Origin: Brevundimonas mediterranea
GTDB lineage: Bacteria; Pseudomonadota; Alphaproteobacteria; Caulobacterales; Caulobacteraceae
Reading direction: 5' to 3'
DNA length: 64,000 nucleotides
Assembly: GCF_014196125.1 (NCBI RefSeq)
Contig: NZ_JACIDA010000001.1
Location: 62,001 to 126,000, forward strand
Part shown: one piece after another, positions 46,388 through 55,757 of the stretch
Layout: each line of letters begins with the position of its first letter
Numbering within the stretch: position 1 is the first letter of the stretch
Translations under genes and position numbers: made by a program
Notes under the pieces: generated by a model
Seen by the model: the letters and a program-made list of their open reading frames with translations, nothing else
Databases searched by the model: none
What the model was told of the DNA's origin: nothing

Positions 46388-47002
46388 CTAGACTGGCTCG
46401 GTCGATGGGGTCGCTATACGTGCCTTGAGAACGCGCGCCAGATCGCGTTGGATGTCTTGATCGTCGTGCTGCGGCGTAATCTCGACATAGGCGACGCCCG
46501 CACGCTGCAGCGCCGCCTTTTTCACGGCGTCGCGGGCATAGGCTGAGCCCTGATAGTGAGCTTCGCCTTGATACTCTACCGCCGCTAGAGGGAGGCCGTC
46601 GGTTGAGATCACCAGAATATCGACGCGCTTGCTGTTGATGGCGCTGTAGGCGTTAGGGTCTGGCGAACGCAAGATCTCGCCCATGCTCACCTGGGCCATG
46701 ACGCGGCCCTTGACGTTCAATTGTTTGAGTGCGCGCTCAACCGCATAGAAGACCGTCGCCTCGCTTCGCGACATCAGCCGGCGCGTCTCGAACTTGGCCG
46801 ACATGACCGTTTCTAGCTGGGACGTCGCCAGGTTCGGTTTCACAGTTGTATCGGGCGACAGCCTCGGCTTGGCGTGCTGCCCCCCCCACTTCGGGCGCGC
46901 GTGGCGAGCAGGCCTTTGGCGGCGCATACGAAACACTTCCCATATCGCTATGATGGCGATGAAGGTGACAACCGCCAGTGTGATCGTGTTCGCAATGGTC
47001 AT
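46388..47002 (-). CDS. Membrane-anchored DUF2726 protein
   Basis: A 204-residue protein. An N-terminal helix ([21 protein letters not shown]) and a basic linker precede a DUF2726 domain: [19 protein letters not shown] near residue 80, then [27 protein letters not shown], with Asp, Glu and a following Lys in a PD-(D/E)XK-like order, and [17 protein letters not shown]. This suggests a nuclease-fold domain tethered to the inner membrane; activity is untested here. An upstream in-frame start would bury the helix and was rejected. It sits 55 bp before hemF on the same strand. Confidence 0.82.
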   Translation of the reverse strand: MTIANTITLAVVTFIAIIAIWEVFRMRRQRPARHARPKWGGQHAKPRLSPDTTVKPNLATSQLETVMSAKFETRRLMSRSEATVFYAVERALKQLNVKGRVMAQVSMGEILRSPDPNAYSAINSKRVDILVISTDGLPLAAVEYQGEAHYQGSAYARDAVKKAALQRAGVAYVEITPQHDDQDIQRDLARVLKARIATPSTEPV

Positions 47003-47166
47003 CGCGTTTCCCCGAAATAATCCAGGAGTGTGAATTGAACGATTGGTGATTGTTGCCCGGCTAACGATCAAGGTGAATCGGCGCATGTCATTTTAGGAAG
47101 CGTTTGTCGGGTTTGCGCAGGCTGAGACGTCTGTCAGTGTGCGTCGCAACATCAGGGAGTCGCATC

Positions 47167-48420
<1,254 letters not shown>

Positions 48421-48586
48421 GGCGCTTGCCTTTCGGGCTGGGACCCGGCATCAGGCGCGCCTCACCTTGGACCCGGCCTGTTTGAAGCGTCGGGTGGCTA
48501 TCCCGGCCGCCGATCCGCCGGGAAACCCGCCGCACACGACCCATGGCCGCGCGCCAGGTCGGCGGCAGACCCCAGATGAACCCCAC

Positions 48587-50068
48587 ATGTCCCTTATCGC
48601 CTCCGCGCGCCAGCAATGGCTCGCCAACCCTCGCCGCGACCTGCTGGCGGGGACCGTCGTCGCCCTGGCCCTGATCCCCGAGGCCATCGCCTTCTCGATC
48701 ATCGCCGGCGTCGATCCCGCCGTGGGCCTCTACGCCAGCGTCGTCATCGCGGTGACCATCGCCTTCGTCGGCGGCCGTCCGGCCATGATCTCGGCCGCCA
48801 CCGGGGCCATGGCCCTGCTGATGGTCGGTCTGGTCCGCGACCACGGCCTGGAATACCTGTTCGCCGCCTCGATCCTGTGTGGCGTGTTCCAGATCATCAT
48901 CGGCCTGCTGAAGCTGGGCCGCTACATCAAGTTCGTCAGCCGAAGCGTGATGACCGGCTTCGTCAACGCCCTGGCGATCCTGATCTTCCTGGCCCAGATG
49001 CCTGAGCTGATCGGCGCCAACTGGCAGACCTTCGCCCTGGTCGGGGCCGCCCTGGTCGTCATCTACGGCTTCCCGCGCCTGACCAGGGCCGTGCCGTCGC
49101 CCCTGGTCGCCATCGTCCTGATCAGCGTCTTCGTCATGATGACCGGGCTGGACGTCCGCACCGTCGGCGACATGGGCCAGATGCCTTCGACCCTGCCGAT
49201 GTTCCACCTGCCGGCCGTGCCCCTGACCTGGGAGACCCTGGCCATTATCGCCCCGATCTCGGCGACCCTGGCCTTCGTCGGTCTGCTGGAAAGCCTGCTG
49301 ACCGCCAATCTGCTGGACGACATCACCGACACCCCGTCGGACAAGGACCGCGAGACGCGCGGCCAGGGCATCGCCAACATCCTGTCGCCCCTGTTCGGCG
49401 GCATGGCCGGCTGCGCCATGATCGGCCAGTCGATCATCAACGTGACCTCCGGCGCGCGGGGGCGGCTGTCCACCCTGTGGGCGGGCCTGTTCCTGCTGTT
49501 CCTGATCCTGGTGCTGCGCGACTGGGTCGCTCAGATCCCGATGGCGGCCCTGGTGGCCGTGATGATCATGGTCTCCATCGGCACCTTCGACTGGGGCTCG
49601 GTGTTGAAGCTGCGTTCGACCCCGTTCCAGTCCTCGGTCGTCATGGTGGCCACCACCGTCACCGTGGTCGCCACCCATGACCTGTCAAAGGGCGTGATCC
49701 TGGGCGTGCTGCTGTCGGCGGTCTTCTTCACGCGCAAGGTCGGCAAGACCATCGCCGTGACCGAGATCGAGACCTCGGAGGAGGGCGTGCTGCGCTATCA
49801 CGTCACCGGCCAGCTGTTCTTCGCCTCGGCCGATCTGTTCGCCGCCAGTTTCGAGCACCACGGCCGTCCCAAGCGCGTCGAGATCGACATGACGGACGCC
49901 CATCTGTGGGACCTGACCGGCGTCGCCGCCGTGGACAAGGTCGTCTTCCGCTATCGCCGCCAGGGCGCCCAGGTGGACGTCATCGGGATGAACCAGGCCG
50001 CCAGAACCCTGGTGGATCAGGTGGGCCGGTTCGAGAAGGAACATCTGCCGACGGCGGCGGTACACTAA
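48587..50068 (+). CDS. SulP-family anion transporter with STAS domain
   Basis: A 493-residue inner-membrane transporter. About ten to twelve helices occupy residues 1-385, with the family phrase [20 protein letters not shown] near residue 19, [48 protein letters not shown], and [21 protein letters not shown] short C-terminal STAS-like region follows ([21 protein letters not shown]). Substrate may be sulfate, bicarbonate or another anion. The ATG giving [11 protein letters not shown] was chosen from the family start; upstream frame extension is rejected. A hairpin terminator follows. Confidence 0.92.
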   Translation: MSLIASARQQWLANPRRDLLAGTVVALALIPEAIAFSIIAGVDPAVGLYASVVIAVTIAFVGGRPAMISAATGAMALLMVGLVRDHGLEYLFAASILCGVFQIIIGLLKLGRYIKFVSRSVMTGFVNALAILIFLAQMPELIGANWQTFALVGAALVVIYGFPRLTRAVPSPLVAIVLISVFVMMTGLDVRTVGDMGQMPSTLPMFHLPAVPLTWETLAIIAPISATLAFVGLLESLLTANLLDDITDTPSDKDRETRGQGIANILSPLFGGMAGCAMIGQSIINVTSGARGRLSTLWAGLFLLFLILVLRDWVAQIPMAALVAVMIMVSIGTFDWGSVLKLRSTPFQSSVVMVATTVTVVATHDLSKGVILGVLLSAVFFTRKVGKTIAVTEIETSEEGVLRYHVTGQLFFASADLFAASFEHHGRPKRVEIDMTDAHLWDLTGVAAVDKVVFRYRRQGAQVDVIGMNQAARTLVDQVGRFEKEHLPTAAVH

Positions 50069-50104
50069 GGACGGCCTTGTGACGAGGTGTCTGCAAGGTC
50101 ATGC

Positions 50105-50151
50105 AAAACGGCCCGCCCCGGAGCCAATGAAGGTTCGGAACGGGCCGTTTT
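50105..50151. terminator. Bidirectional terminator between sulP and the EAL gene
   Basis: AAAACGGCCCG and CGGGCCGTTTT form a stem with flanking A and T tracts, so each strand ends in a run of Us. It lies between the convergent transporter and EAL genes. Confidence 0.87.
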
Positions 50152-50257
50152 CAGGCCTGCATCCACCCGGACTTGGCCGCGCATACCGATGGTATATGGA
50201 GCGATTCGCGTCAAGCCCGATGAAGACTGATCAGGTCAATACGTCATATCCCTGATC

Positions 50258-51838
50258 TCAGCCCCAGGCTTCGACCGCTCCACGGCGGCGAACGGGCGCG
50301 GCGCTGGCCAACTGGGTGCGGGGCTCCGCTTCGGCCCGGCCGAACAGCCAACCCTGACCGTATTCCACGCCGAGAGCCTTCAACTCGGTCACGACGCCTT
50401 CGGTCTCGATCATTTCAGCGATGGTCTCGAGCTTCATGGAGCGGCACAGCTCGACCGTATTGCGCAGCATGTTGCGGCCCAATTCGTCCGTCTCGAGGTC
50501 GCGCACCAGGGAGCCGTCGATCTTGACCGCATCCACCGCCAGCTTGCGGAGATAGTCGTAGGAGGCGGCGCCCGAGCCGAAGTCGTCGATACAGACCTTG
50601 ATGCCTGTCTCGCGCAGGGCGGCCAGGCGGCGGTTGGCCGCTTCGATGTCGGCCAGGGCCGAGGTCTCGGTGACCTCGACGATCAGGCGTTTGCGCTCTG
50701 ACGGCGATCCGGCGGTCATGTGCAGCAGCTGCTCGACATAGGTGTCGTCGCCCAGGGAGGATCCGGAGACGTTGATCGCCATTTTCAGCAGGCCTGCGCC
50801 CGGCGCCCGCATGCGTTTCAGCACTTTCTCCGCCACCGCCAGATCGAAGGATTCGATCAGATCCAGCTCCTCTGCCATGCGAATGGCGTTGGCGGGGCCG
50901 TTGTTGTTGGAGTTGAACCGCGCCAGGGCTTCGAAATGGTGGACCGAGCGCGAGGCGAGATGAACGATGGGCTGGTAGTGGACCTGGAACTCACGCGACT
51001 TGACTACGCTGCGGAAGGCCTCGGCATCGCGGAAGGTGCGTTTCAGCGAGTCCGAGAAGGCGATCTGCGGATTGGCCAGGCCGTCATCCTTGAGGCAGCC
51101 TTCGATGGCGAACCGCATGGCGCGCAACACGCAAAGGGTGTCGGAGCCTTTGGGAACGCTGGAGATAAAGGACTCGGCGCCCAAGTCCACGCCTTCCGCG
51201 CGGCCAGCCTCGACGATCTCGGCCGCCAGGTCACGCGTGTCGCCGCTGGGGCGCAGGACGGCGAAACGTTCAGGCGTGATCTGGGCGGCTGAGGAGCCCT
51301 GTGCGGCGGCGGACTGCAGCGTCGCCTCGATGCGGCGATACACCTTGTCGGCGACTTCGCCGCCGAGGCATTCGAGGCCTCTGATATCAAGAAAGGCCAG
51401 AGACAGGCCTGGGGCGCCCTCGACGATGCATGCCGCCTGAGCCAGAAATCCTTCAGCATCCGACAGGGGCGGGATCTCGACGTCCGCCAGCGCGATGGCG
51501 GGACCTTCATAGGAGATCGAGCAGGATATGGCGGGAGCAAGCTGAGGCAGGATGAAGGCGCGGAGCGAGGCGCGCCGAACGCGGTCCGTTCCGACGCGGA
51601 CCAGGATCTGGGTGGCGGGACTGCGCCCGCCGGGCTTGGTGGCCAGCAGAGTTTCGACAGCCCCTGCGCCTTCATGCAGGAAGTCGAGCAGCGGCTTGCC
51701 GGTCCACAGGGCGCCGACATCCTGGCCAGCGGTCGGTCCGGCCCCCAAGGCGAAGGCCACGGAACCCTTGGCGTCGATCTCGACGAGTGCATCCGCAGAT
51801 GCAAAGGCCAGACCCAGAAGACGAGCAGTCATCGACAT
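50258..51838 (-). CDS. EAL-domain c-di-GMP phosphodiesterase-like protein
   Basis: About 526 residues, no membrane helix. The N-terminal half (to about 265) looks like a PAS-like and degenerate GGDEF-like region (LAFLDIRGLECLGGEVADKVYRRIE), without a GGDEF motif. The EAL domain retains catalytic signatures: EALARF, KMAINVSGSS, LIVEVTETSA, CIDDFGSGAAS, VDAVKIDGSLVRDL, ETIAEMIETEG and EYGQGWLFG, so phosphodiesterase activity is plausible. It follows the flagellar genes flgI-cheL-flbY, a location that suggests motility control. The start is uncertain: a GTG is 5 codons upstream and another ATG 2 codons in. Confidence 0.9.
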   Translation of the reverse strand: MSMTARLLGLAFASADALVEIDAKGSVAFALGAGPTAGQDVGALWTGKPLLDFLHEGAGAVETLLATKPGGRSPATQILVRVGTDRVRRASLRAFILPQLAPAISCSISYEGPAIALADVEIPPLSDAEGFLAQAACIVEGAPGLSLAFLDIRGLECLGGEVADKVYRRIEATLQSAAAQGSSAAQITPERFAVLRPSGDTRDLAAEIVEAGRAEGVDLGAESFISSVPKGSDTLCVLRAMRFAIEGCLKDDGLANPQIAFSDSLKRTFRDAEAFRSVVKSREFQVHYQPIVHLASRSVHHFEALARFNSNNNGPANAIRMAEELDLIESFDLAVAEKVLKRMRAPGAGLLKMAINVSGSSLGDDTYVEQLLHMTAGSPSERKRLIVEVTETSALADIEAANRRLAALRETGIKVCIDDFGSGAASYDYLRKLAVDAVKIDGSLVRDLETDELGRNMLRNTVELCRSMKLETIAEMIETEGVVTELKALGVEYGQGWLFGRAEAEPRTQLASAAPVRRRGAVEAWG

Positions 51839-51913
51839 GGCGGCAGAATGCACGGCGGCGCTTAAAAAATCGGCAACAGCGACAACGACCAGGGGTGTCG
51901 AAACGCGCCGGAT

Positions 51914-52351
51914 TTAAGCCTTGCGGTTGAAGGCGACGGCGCGACCGTCGCCCTGCGCGGCGCGGCCGTCGGCGGCATAGGCCGAAGCGGGCGTGCGGGC
52001 GGCGGCGACCTCATGAGCGATCGCGCGCACTAGGCCTTCCGAAATCTTGCGCGCCGCCTCGACTGCGCTCGCGTGGCGAGACAGGACAGCGTCAAAGGCG
52101 CGCGTGGCTTCGATCAACGCCATCCGATCGGTCGCCAGGCCGCCGCTGAGCAGGGCGGGATTGGCCTTCACATGGCCGGAGTCGCGGCGATATAGATTAG
52201 CCATCTCCTGGGTCTCGGCCAGGCTGGCGGCGACATCCTGGGGTCTGCCTTCTTCGAAGGCCCGCGTTTCGGCGGCCAGGCGATCCGTCAGGCGGCGCGT
52301 CAGGTCGAGCAACTGGCGGACGCGGGCGGTGGCGAGTTCGGCGTCGCTCAT
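51914..52351 (-). CDS. flbY: FlbY-like flagellar protein (FlgN-family helical chaperone type)
   Basis: A 145-residue, mostly helical protein (LATARVRQLLDLTRRLTDRLAAETRAF, then QDVAASLAETQEMANLYRRDSG), ending in a low-complexity tail. The pattern of an N-terminal amphipathic helix and leucine-rich repeats fits FlgN-like flagellar export chaperones. Position after flgI and cheL matches the Caulobacter gene flbY. Its start overlaps the cheL stop by 4 bp. The symbol rests on position and general sequence character, so it is moderate in confidence. Confidence 0.72.
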   Translation of the reverse strand: MSDAELATARVRQLLDLTRRLTDRLAAETRAFEEGRPQDVAASLAETQEMANLYRRDSGHVKANPALLSGGLATDRMALIEATRAFDAVLSRHASAVEAARKISEGLVRAIAHEVAAARTPASAYAADGRAAQGDGRAVAFNRKA

Positions 52352-52659
52352 TGCGCGCCCTCCTGCATCTTCAGCATTTCGTTCATCACCGGCCCCGCCA
52401 GGCCGATGCCGCCCGCTGCGACCGTCTTCTTGGCCATCTCATCCAGCAGGAAGCTGCGCCAGGTCGCTTCGCCCTGACCGCCCCCGAACAGGCCGTCGGT
52501 CGACAGGCCTTCGAACATCGGCTTCAGCATCTGCGACAGGAAGGACGCTTCGAAGGCCTCGGCGGTTTCCTTGATCTTGGCCTTGGTCGCATCGCCGACG
52601 CCGGCGGCCAGGCCCTGGACGGGGCGGATCAGGTCGGTAGGGACAGACAGGTCGGTCAT
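52348..52659 (-). CDS. cheL: Rod-binding protein (FlgJ N-domain type, CheL)
   Basis: A 103-residue protein with the rod-binding pattern AEAFEASFLSQMLKPMFEGL near residue 35 and SFLLDEMAKKTVAAGGIGLA near 68. It lacks the muramidase domain of longer FlgJ proteins, as in Caulobacter CheL. It helps assemble the flagellar rod in the periplasm or at the export gate. Two starts are possible: GTG overlapping the flgI stop, or ATG two codons on with GAGG 10 nt upstream; I prefer the ATG. FlbY follows by 4-bp overlap. Confidence 0.88.
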   Translation of the reverse strand: MTDLSVPTDLIRPVQGLAAGVGDATKAKIKETAEAFEASFLSQMLKPMFEGLSTDGLFGGGQGEATWRSFLLDEMAKKTVAAGGIGLAGPVMNEMLKMQEGAQ

Positions 52660-52661
52660 GG

Positions 52662-53777
52662 TCACATCACCTCAATGTCGGCCTGCAGGGCGCCCGACGC
52701 CTTGATGGCCTGTAGGATGCTGATCATGTCGCGCGGGCTGACGCCCAGGGCGTTCAGGCCGTTGACCAGGGTGGACAGGCTGGTTCCACCGCCGACGATC
52801 CGCATCTGGGTGCCCAGATCCTCTTCGACGCTGACCTGGGAGTCGGGGATGACGGCGGTCTGGCCCTGGCTGAAGGGCGCGGGTTGACTGACGGACAGCT
52901 GTTCGTCGACCGATATGGTCAGATTGCCCTGGGCGATGGCGACGCGCGAGATCCGCACCGCATCGCCCATGACGATCACGCCGTTGACCTCGTCGATGAT
53001 CACCTTGGCCGGCGCGTCGACTGTGACCGCCAGGTTCTCCACGCGGCTGATGAAGCCCGCCATGCCCAGCTGGCCGGGCGCGCGCAGGGTGACGACCGTG
53101 CCGTTCTCGGCCAGGGCCGTGCCGGGATAGGCGGCGTTGACCACGGCGGCGACGCGTTGGGCCGTGGTGAAGTCGGGGTTGCGCAGATTCAGACGCACCT
53201 CGTTCATATTGGTCATCTCGAACCCGGTCTCGCGCTCGACCGAGGCCCCCGAGGCGATGCGGCCGGCGGTCGGCACGCCGCGCGTCACCGACGAGCCTGA
53301 ACCGCCCGAGGCCGAGACGGCGCCGGTCTGAACCGAACCCTGGGCGACCGCATATACCTGGCCGTCGGCGCCCTGGAGGCTGGTGACGACCAGCGCCCCA
53401 CCCAGGAGGCTCTTGGCGTCGCACATGGATGAGACATTGACGTCGATGCGCGAGCCGGGCGTGGCGAAGGCCGGCAACTCGGCCGAGACCATGACGGCCG
53501 CCATGTTCTTGGTGTTGGCGTTGGCGCCGCGGATATTGACCCCGAGACGTTCGGTCATGCCTTCCAGCGATTGACGGGTGAATGGGCAGTTGCGCAGCGA
53601 GTCGCCGGTTCCGTTCAGCCCCATGACCATGCCGTATCCGACCAACTGGTTGCCGCGAACGCCCTCGACGGCGGCGATATCCTTGATTCGTGATTGGGCC
53701 AGGGCTGGAGACGCGACGAGGCCCAGCGCAGCAAAGGCGGTGAGAGGCGCGACAAGGCGGGCAAGCAGATTCTGCAT
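52662..53777 (-). CDS. flgI: Flagellar P-ring protein
   Basis: A 371-residue periplasmic protein with a signal peptide (MQNLLARLVAPLTAFAALGLVASPALAQ). Family segments are SRIKDIAAVEGVRGNQLVGYG, GLNGTGDSLRNCPFTRQSLE and GANANTKNMAAVMVSAELP near the N-terminus and LSTLVNGLNALGVSPRDMIS near the end. It forms the P-ring in the peptidoglycan layer around the rod. Length is typical. It heads cheL-flbY and is divergent from fliX across about 180 bp, the arrangement described in Caulobacter. The ATG nine codons inside the frame was chosen to place the signal peptide at the N-terminus. Confidence 0.95.
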   Translation of the reverse strand: MQNLLARLVAPLTAFAALGLVASPALAQSRIKDIAAVEGVRGNQLVGYGMVMGLNGTGDSLRNCPFTRQSLEGMTERLGVNIRGANANTKNMAAVMVSAELPAFATPGSRIDVNVSSMCDAKSLLGGALVVTSLQGADGQVYAVAQGSVQTGAVSASGGSGSSVTRGVPTAGRIASGASVERETGFEMTNMNEVRLNLRNPDFTTAQRVAAVVNAAYPGTALAENGTVVTLRAPGQLGMAGFISRVENLAVTVDAPAKVIIDEVNGVIVMGDAVRISRVAIAQGNLTISVDEQLSVSQPAPFSQGQTAVIPDSQVSVEEDLGTQMRIVGGGTSLSTLVNGLNALGVSPRDMISILQAIKASGALQADIEVM

Positions 53778-53902
53778 CGGTCGGACGTCCCAAAGGCGTT
53801 TCATTCATTATGATGCGAAGATCGTGCCGTGGTCCAAGTTACTGAAATAACTGACTTCGTTCTGTGGTGAGAGGGGCGGCGGCGGCAGTTTTTGCCTGGG
53901 CG

Positions 53903-53917
53903 TTAACCAAAAGGTCA
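53903..53917. promoter_or_regulatory. Weak CtrA-like box between flgI and fliX
   Basis: TTAA-N7-GTCA (TTAACCAAAAGGTCA) approximates the CtrA consensus TTAA-N7-TTAA, matching 6 of 8 half-site bases. CtrA controls early flagellar genes in Caulobacter, and this lies in the divergent flgI/fliX promoter. The poor second half-site makes this tentative. Confidence 0.3.
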
Positions 53918-53961
53918 TTCCGTTCGCCAAAGGGTGGCCTCATGAGACGGAGCCTCCGCCG

Positions 53962-54387
53962 ATGAAGGTCACAGGGACTACGGGACCCAGCGCGCCGACA
54001 AGCGGCAAGCCTGCGCGCTCCAGCGCCGGATTTTCGCTGGGCCAGACCGGCGCGACCGCCGCGCCGTCCGCCGCCTCCGCCAGTGCGGCGACATCGGGGG
54101 TCAACGACGTCTCGGCCCTGATGGCGCTTCAGGGGATCGAGGGACCGCTGGAGAAGCGGCGTCGAGCGGTGAGGCGTGGCGCAGGTCTGCTGGACCGGCT
54201 GGACGAGATGAAGATGGCCCTGCTGTCCGGCGAGCCGGACGAAGCCGTGCTGCAGCAACTCTCTCGGACCTTGCGCGAGGATCGGCCCGATGACGGGGAT
54301 GCAGGGCTGAACGACCTGCTGGACCAGATCGACCTGAGAGCATCGGTGGAACTGGCCAAGGCGGAGATGCGCCGCGGCGGCTCCTGA
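53962..54387 (+). CDS. fliX: Flagellar assembly regulator FliX
   Basis: A 141-residue protein with a disordered N-terminal third (PSAPTSGKPARSSAGFSLGQ) and the family core DVSALMALQGIEGPLEKRRR near residue 49, then GLLDRLDEMKMALLSGE and LRASVELAKAEMRRGG. FliX in Caulobacter couples early flagellar assembly to the FlbD regulator and is transcribed divergently from flgI, as here. Its N-terminus lacks a clear signal peptide. dksA follows downstream. Confidence 0.9.
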   Translation: MKVTGTTGPSAPTSGKPARSSAGFSLGQTGATAAPSAASASAATSGVNDVSALMALQGIEGPLEKRRRAVRRGAGLLDRLDEMKMALLSGEPDEAVLQQLSRTLREDRPDDGDAGLNDLLDQIDLRASVELAKAEMRRGGS

Positions 54388-54562
54388 AGCTGAAAGCTTC
54401 AGTATTTCAAAACGGAGCGCTGAAACTGCGCGCCAAATGTCACGCGGTTCAACGCTTCGCCTAATCATGATCACGGAATCGCGAACGCCGTTGCCGGGAC
54501 TCGCGGACCCCACTATACGGCCCATACGCCACAGGGGGGCGTGCTTAGAGAGCGTGAGTGCG

Positions 54563-54997
54563 ATGAACGCTTTGGCGTCCGTTGTGTCCGACGAAACCGG
54601 TCCGTATCGGCCGTCTGACGACGAGCCGTTCATGAGTGAACGGCAGCTTGCCTATTTCAAGAAGAAGCTTCTGGACTGGAAGGACGACATCCTTCGAGAG
54701 TCCAAGGGCACGGTGGTCAATCTGAAGGCCGAGACCGAAAACCACCCCGATCTGGTGGATCGGGCTTCGTCGGAATCAGATCGCGCGCTTGAGTTGCGCA
54801 CCCGTGATCGTCAGCGCAAGCTGATCTCCAAGATCGATGACGCCCTGCGTCGGATCGAGGATGGGTCCTACGGCTATTGCGAGGACACCGGCGAACCGAT
54901 CGGCCTGGGACGTCTTGAGGCCCGCCCGACGGCGACCCTGTCGGTCGAGGCCCAGGAACGCCACGAACGCCGCGAACGCGTCCACCGCGACGACTGA
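54563..54997 (+). CDS. dksA: RNA polymerase-binding transcription factor DksA
   Basis: A 144-residue DksA. The coiled-coil starts near MSERQLAYFKKKLLDWKDDI, with tip Asp residues in ENHPDLVDRASSESDRALEL, then LISKIDDALRRIEDGSYGYC. Of the four zinc cysteines in the E. coli protein only the first (GYC) remains; the others correspond to Thr, Ser and Ala. Such single-Cys versions occur in alphaproteobacteria, and at least one from Rhodobacter is known to be functional. It binds the RNA polymerase secondary channel to tune rRNA and stress promoters. A start 42 codons upstream is not family-like. Confidence 0.93.
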   Translation: MNALASVVSDETGPYRPSDDEPFMSERQLAYFKKKLLDWKDDILRESKGTVVNLKAETENHPDLVDRASSESDRALELRTRDRQRKLISKIDDALRRIEDGSYGYCEDTGEPIGLGRLEARPTATLSVEAQERHERRERVHRDD

Positions 54998-55393
54998 TCA
55001 GGCCTTCAGCGCCGGTTCGATGTCGGTGTGAATGAAGTCGCCGCCCTTATAGAGCAGGGGTAGGTTGCGTTCTTTCGCCAGGGCATAGGCGAAACAATCG
55101 CCCAGGTTCAGCCTGGCAGGAGTGCGCTTGCCGTAACTGTGTTCCGCGTCGGTGGCTAGCTGCGCGGTCTCTGCGACAGCCGGAGCGATCCGAATGTCCA
55201 GCTCCAATATCAAGCGATCAAGCCGTTTCATGCCTTCTTCGCCATGGAGGCGCCTGACCCGGACTGCAGCTTCCCAGTAGCCGACTGGGGAGATTTCGCA
55301 TTTGTCGGCGAGGATACGCTCGATGAATGCCTGCTTCTCAGGTTCGTCCAGAAGGATGGCGACGATGGCGGAAGCATCGACAGCCGTGGTCAC
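54998..55393 (-). CDS. vapC: VapC-type PIN-domain toxin
   Basis: A 131-residue PIN ribonuclease. Acidic active-site residues are in TTAVDASAIVAILLDEPE (first Asp), PVGYWEAAVRV (Glu) and LNLGDCFAYALAKERNLPLL (Asp). VapC toxins cleave tRNA or rRNA and are neutralised by VapB. GTG start overlapping the vapB stop by 4 bp (GTGA), typical of the antitoxin-first arrangement. It ends one base from dksA (convergent). Confidence 0.92.
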   Translation of the reverse strand: MTTAVDASAIVAILLDEPEKQAFIERILADKCEISPVGYWEAAVRVRRLHGEEGMKRLDRLILELDIRIAPAVAETAQLATDAEHSYGKRTPARLNLGDCFAYALAKERNLPLLYKGGDFIHTDIEPALKA

Positions 55394-55653
55394 TTAGGAA
55401 GCCCATCTTCATCGTAGATGTCGTCGTCGGTCAGAAGCGGCCCTAATATCGGCAAGGCGTTAAACTCCCGCACGATCTCGTTCACCGCCGCAATCTTTCG
55501 ATCGATTTCCGCCTGTCGCGCCTTATCCGTGCGCTCTTCCCGCTCGCGCGCCATTTCATCGACCAGGTCCGTGATGGATCGACCCTCGCGTCGCGCGAGG
55601 GTGCGAAGTCGCTCGGCGACTTCGGGCTTCCTGATCTGCACTGGAGCGTTCAT
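55390..55653 (-). CDS. vapB: VapB-type antitoxin
   Basis: An 87-residue protein. The N-terminal part (QIRKPEVAERLRTLARREGRSITDLVDEMAR) resembles the Rv0623/ribbon-helix-helix antitoxins, and the C-terminus is acidic (DDDIYDEDG), suitable for binding VapC. It precedes vapC with a 4-bp overlap. An in-frame ATG 13 codons upstream exists but the second ATG fits the family better. Likely autorepresses the operon. Confidence 0.88.
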   Translation of the reverse strand: MNAPVQIRKPEVAERLRTLARREGRSITDLVDEMAREREERTDKARQAEIDRKIAAVNEIVREFNALPILGPLLTDDDIYDEDGLPK

Positions 55654-55757
55654 GACGGCGATAAGTCTATCATGACGGGTGTTTCGATCCAACCCGCGCC
55701 TTGACTTCGCCGGGTTGCGGCGCGACCTAGCCGCCTCGCTTTCAAGGTCGTCTCTCC

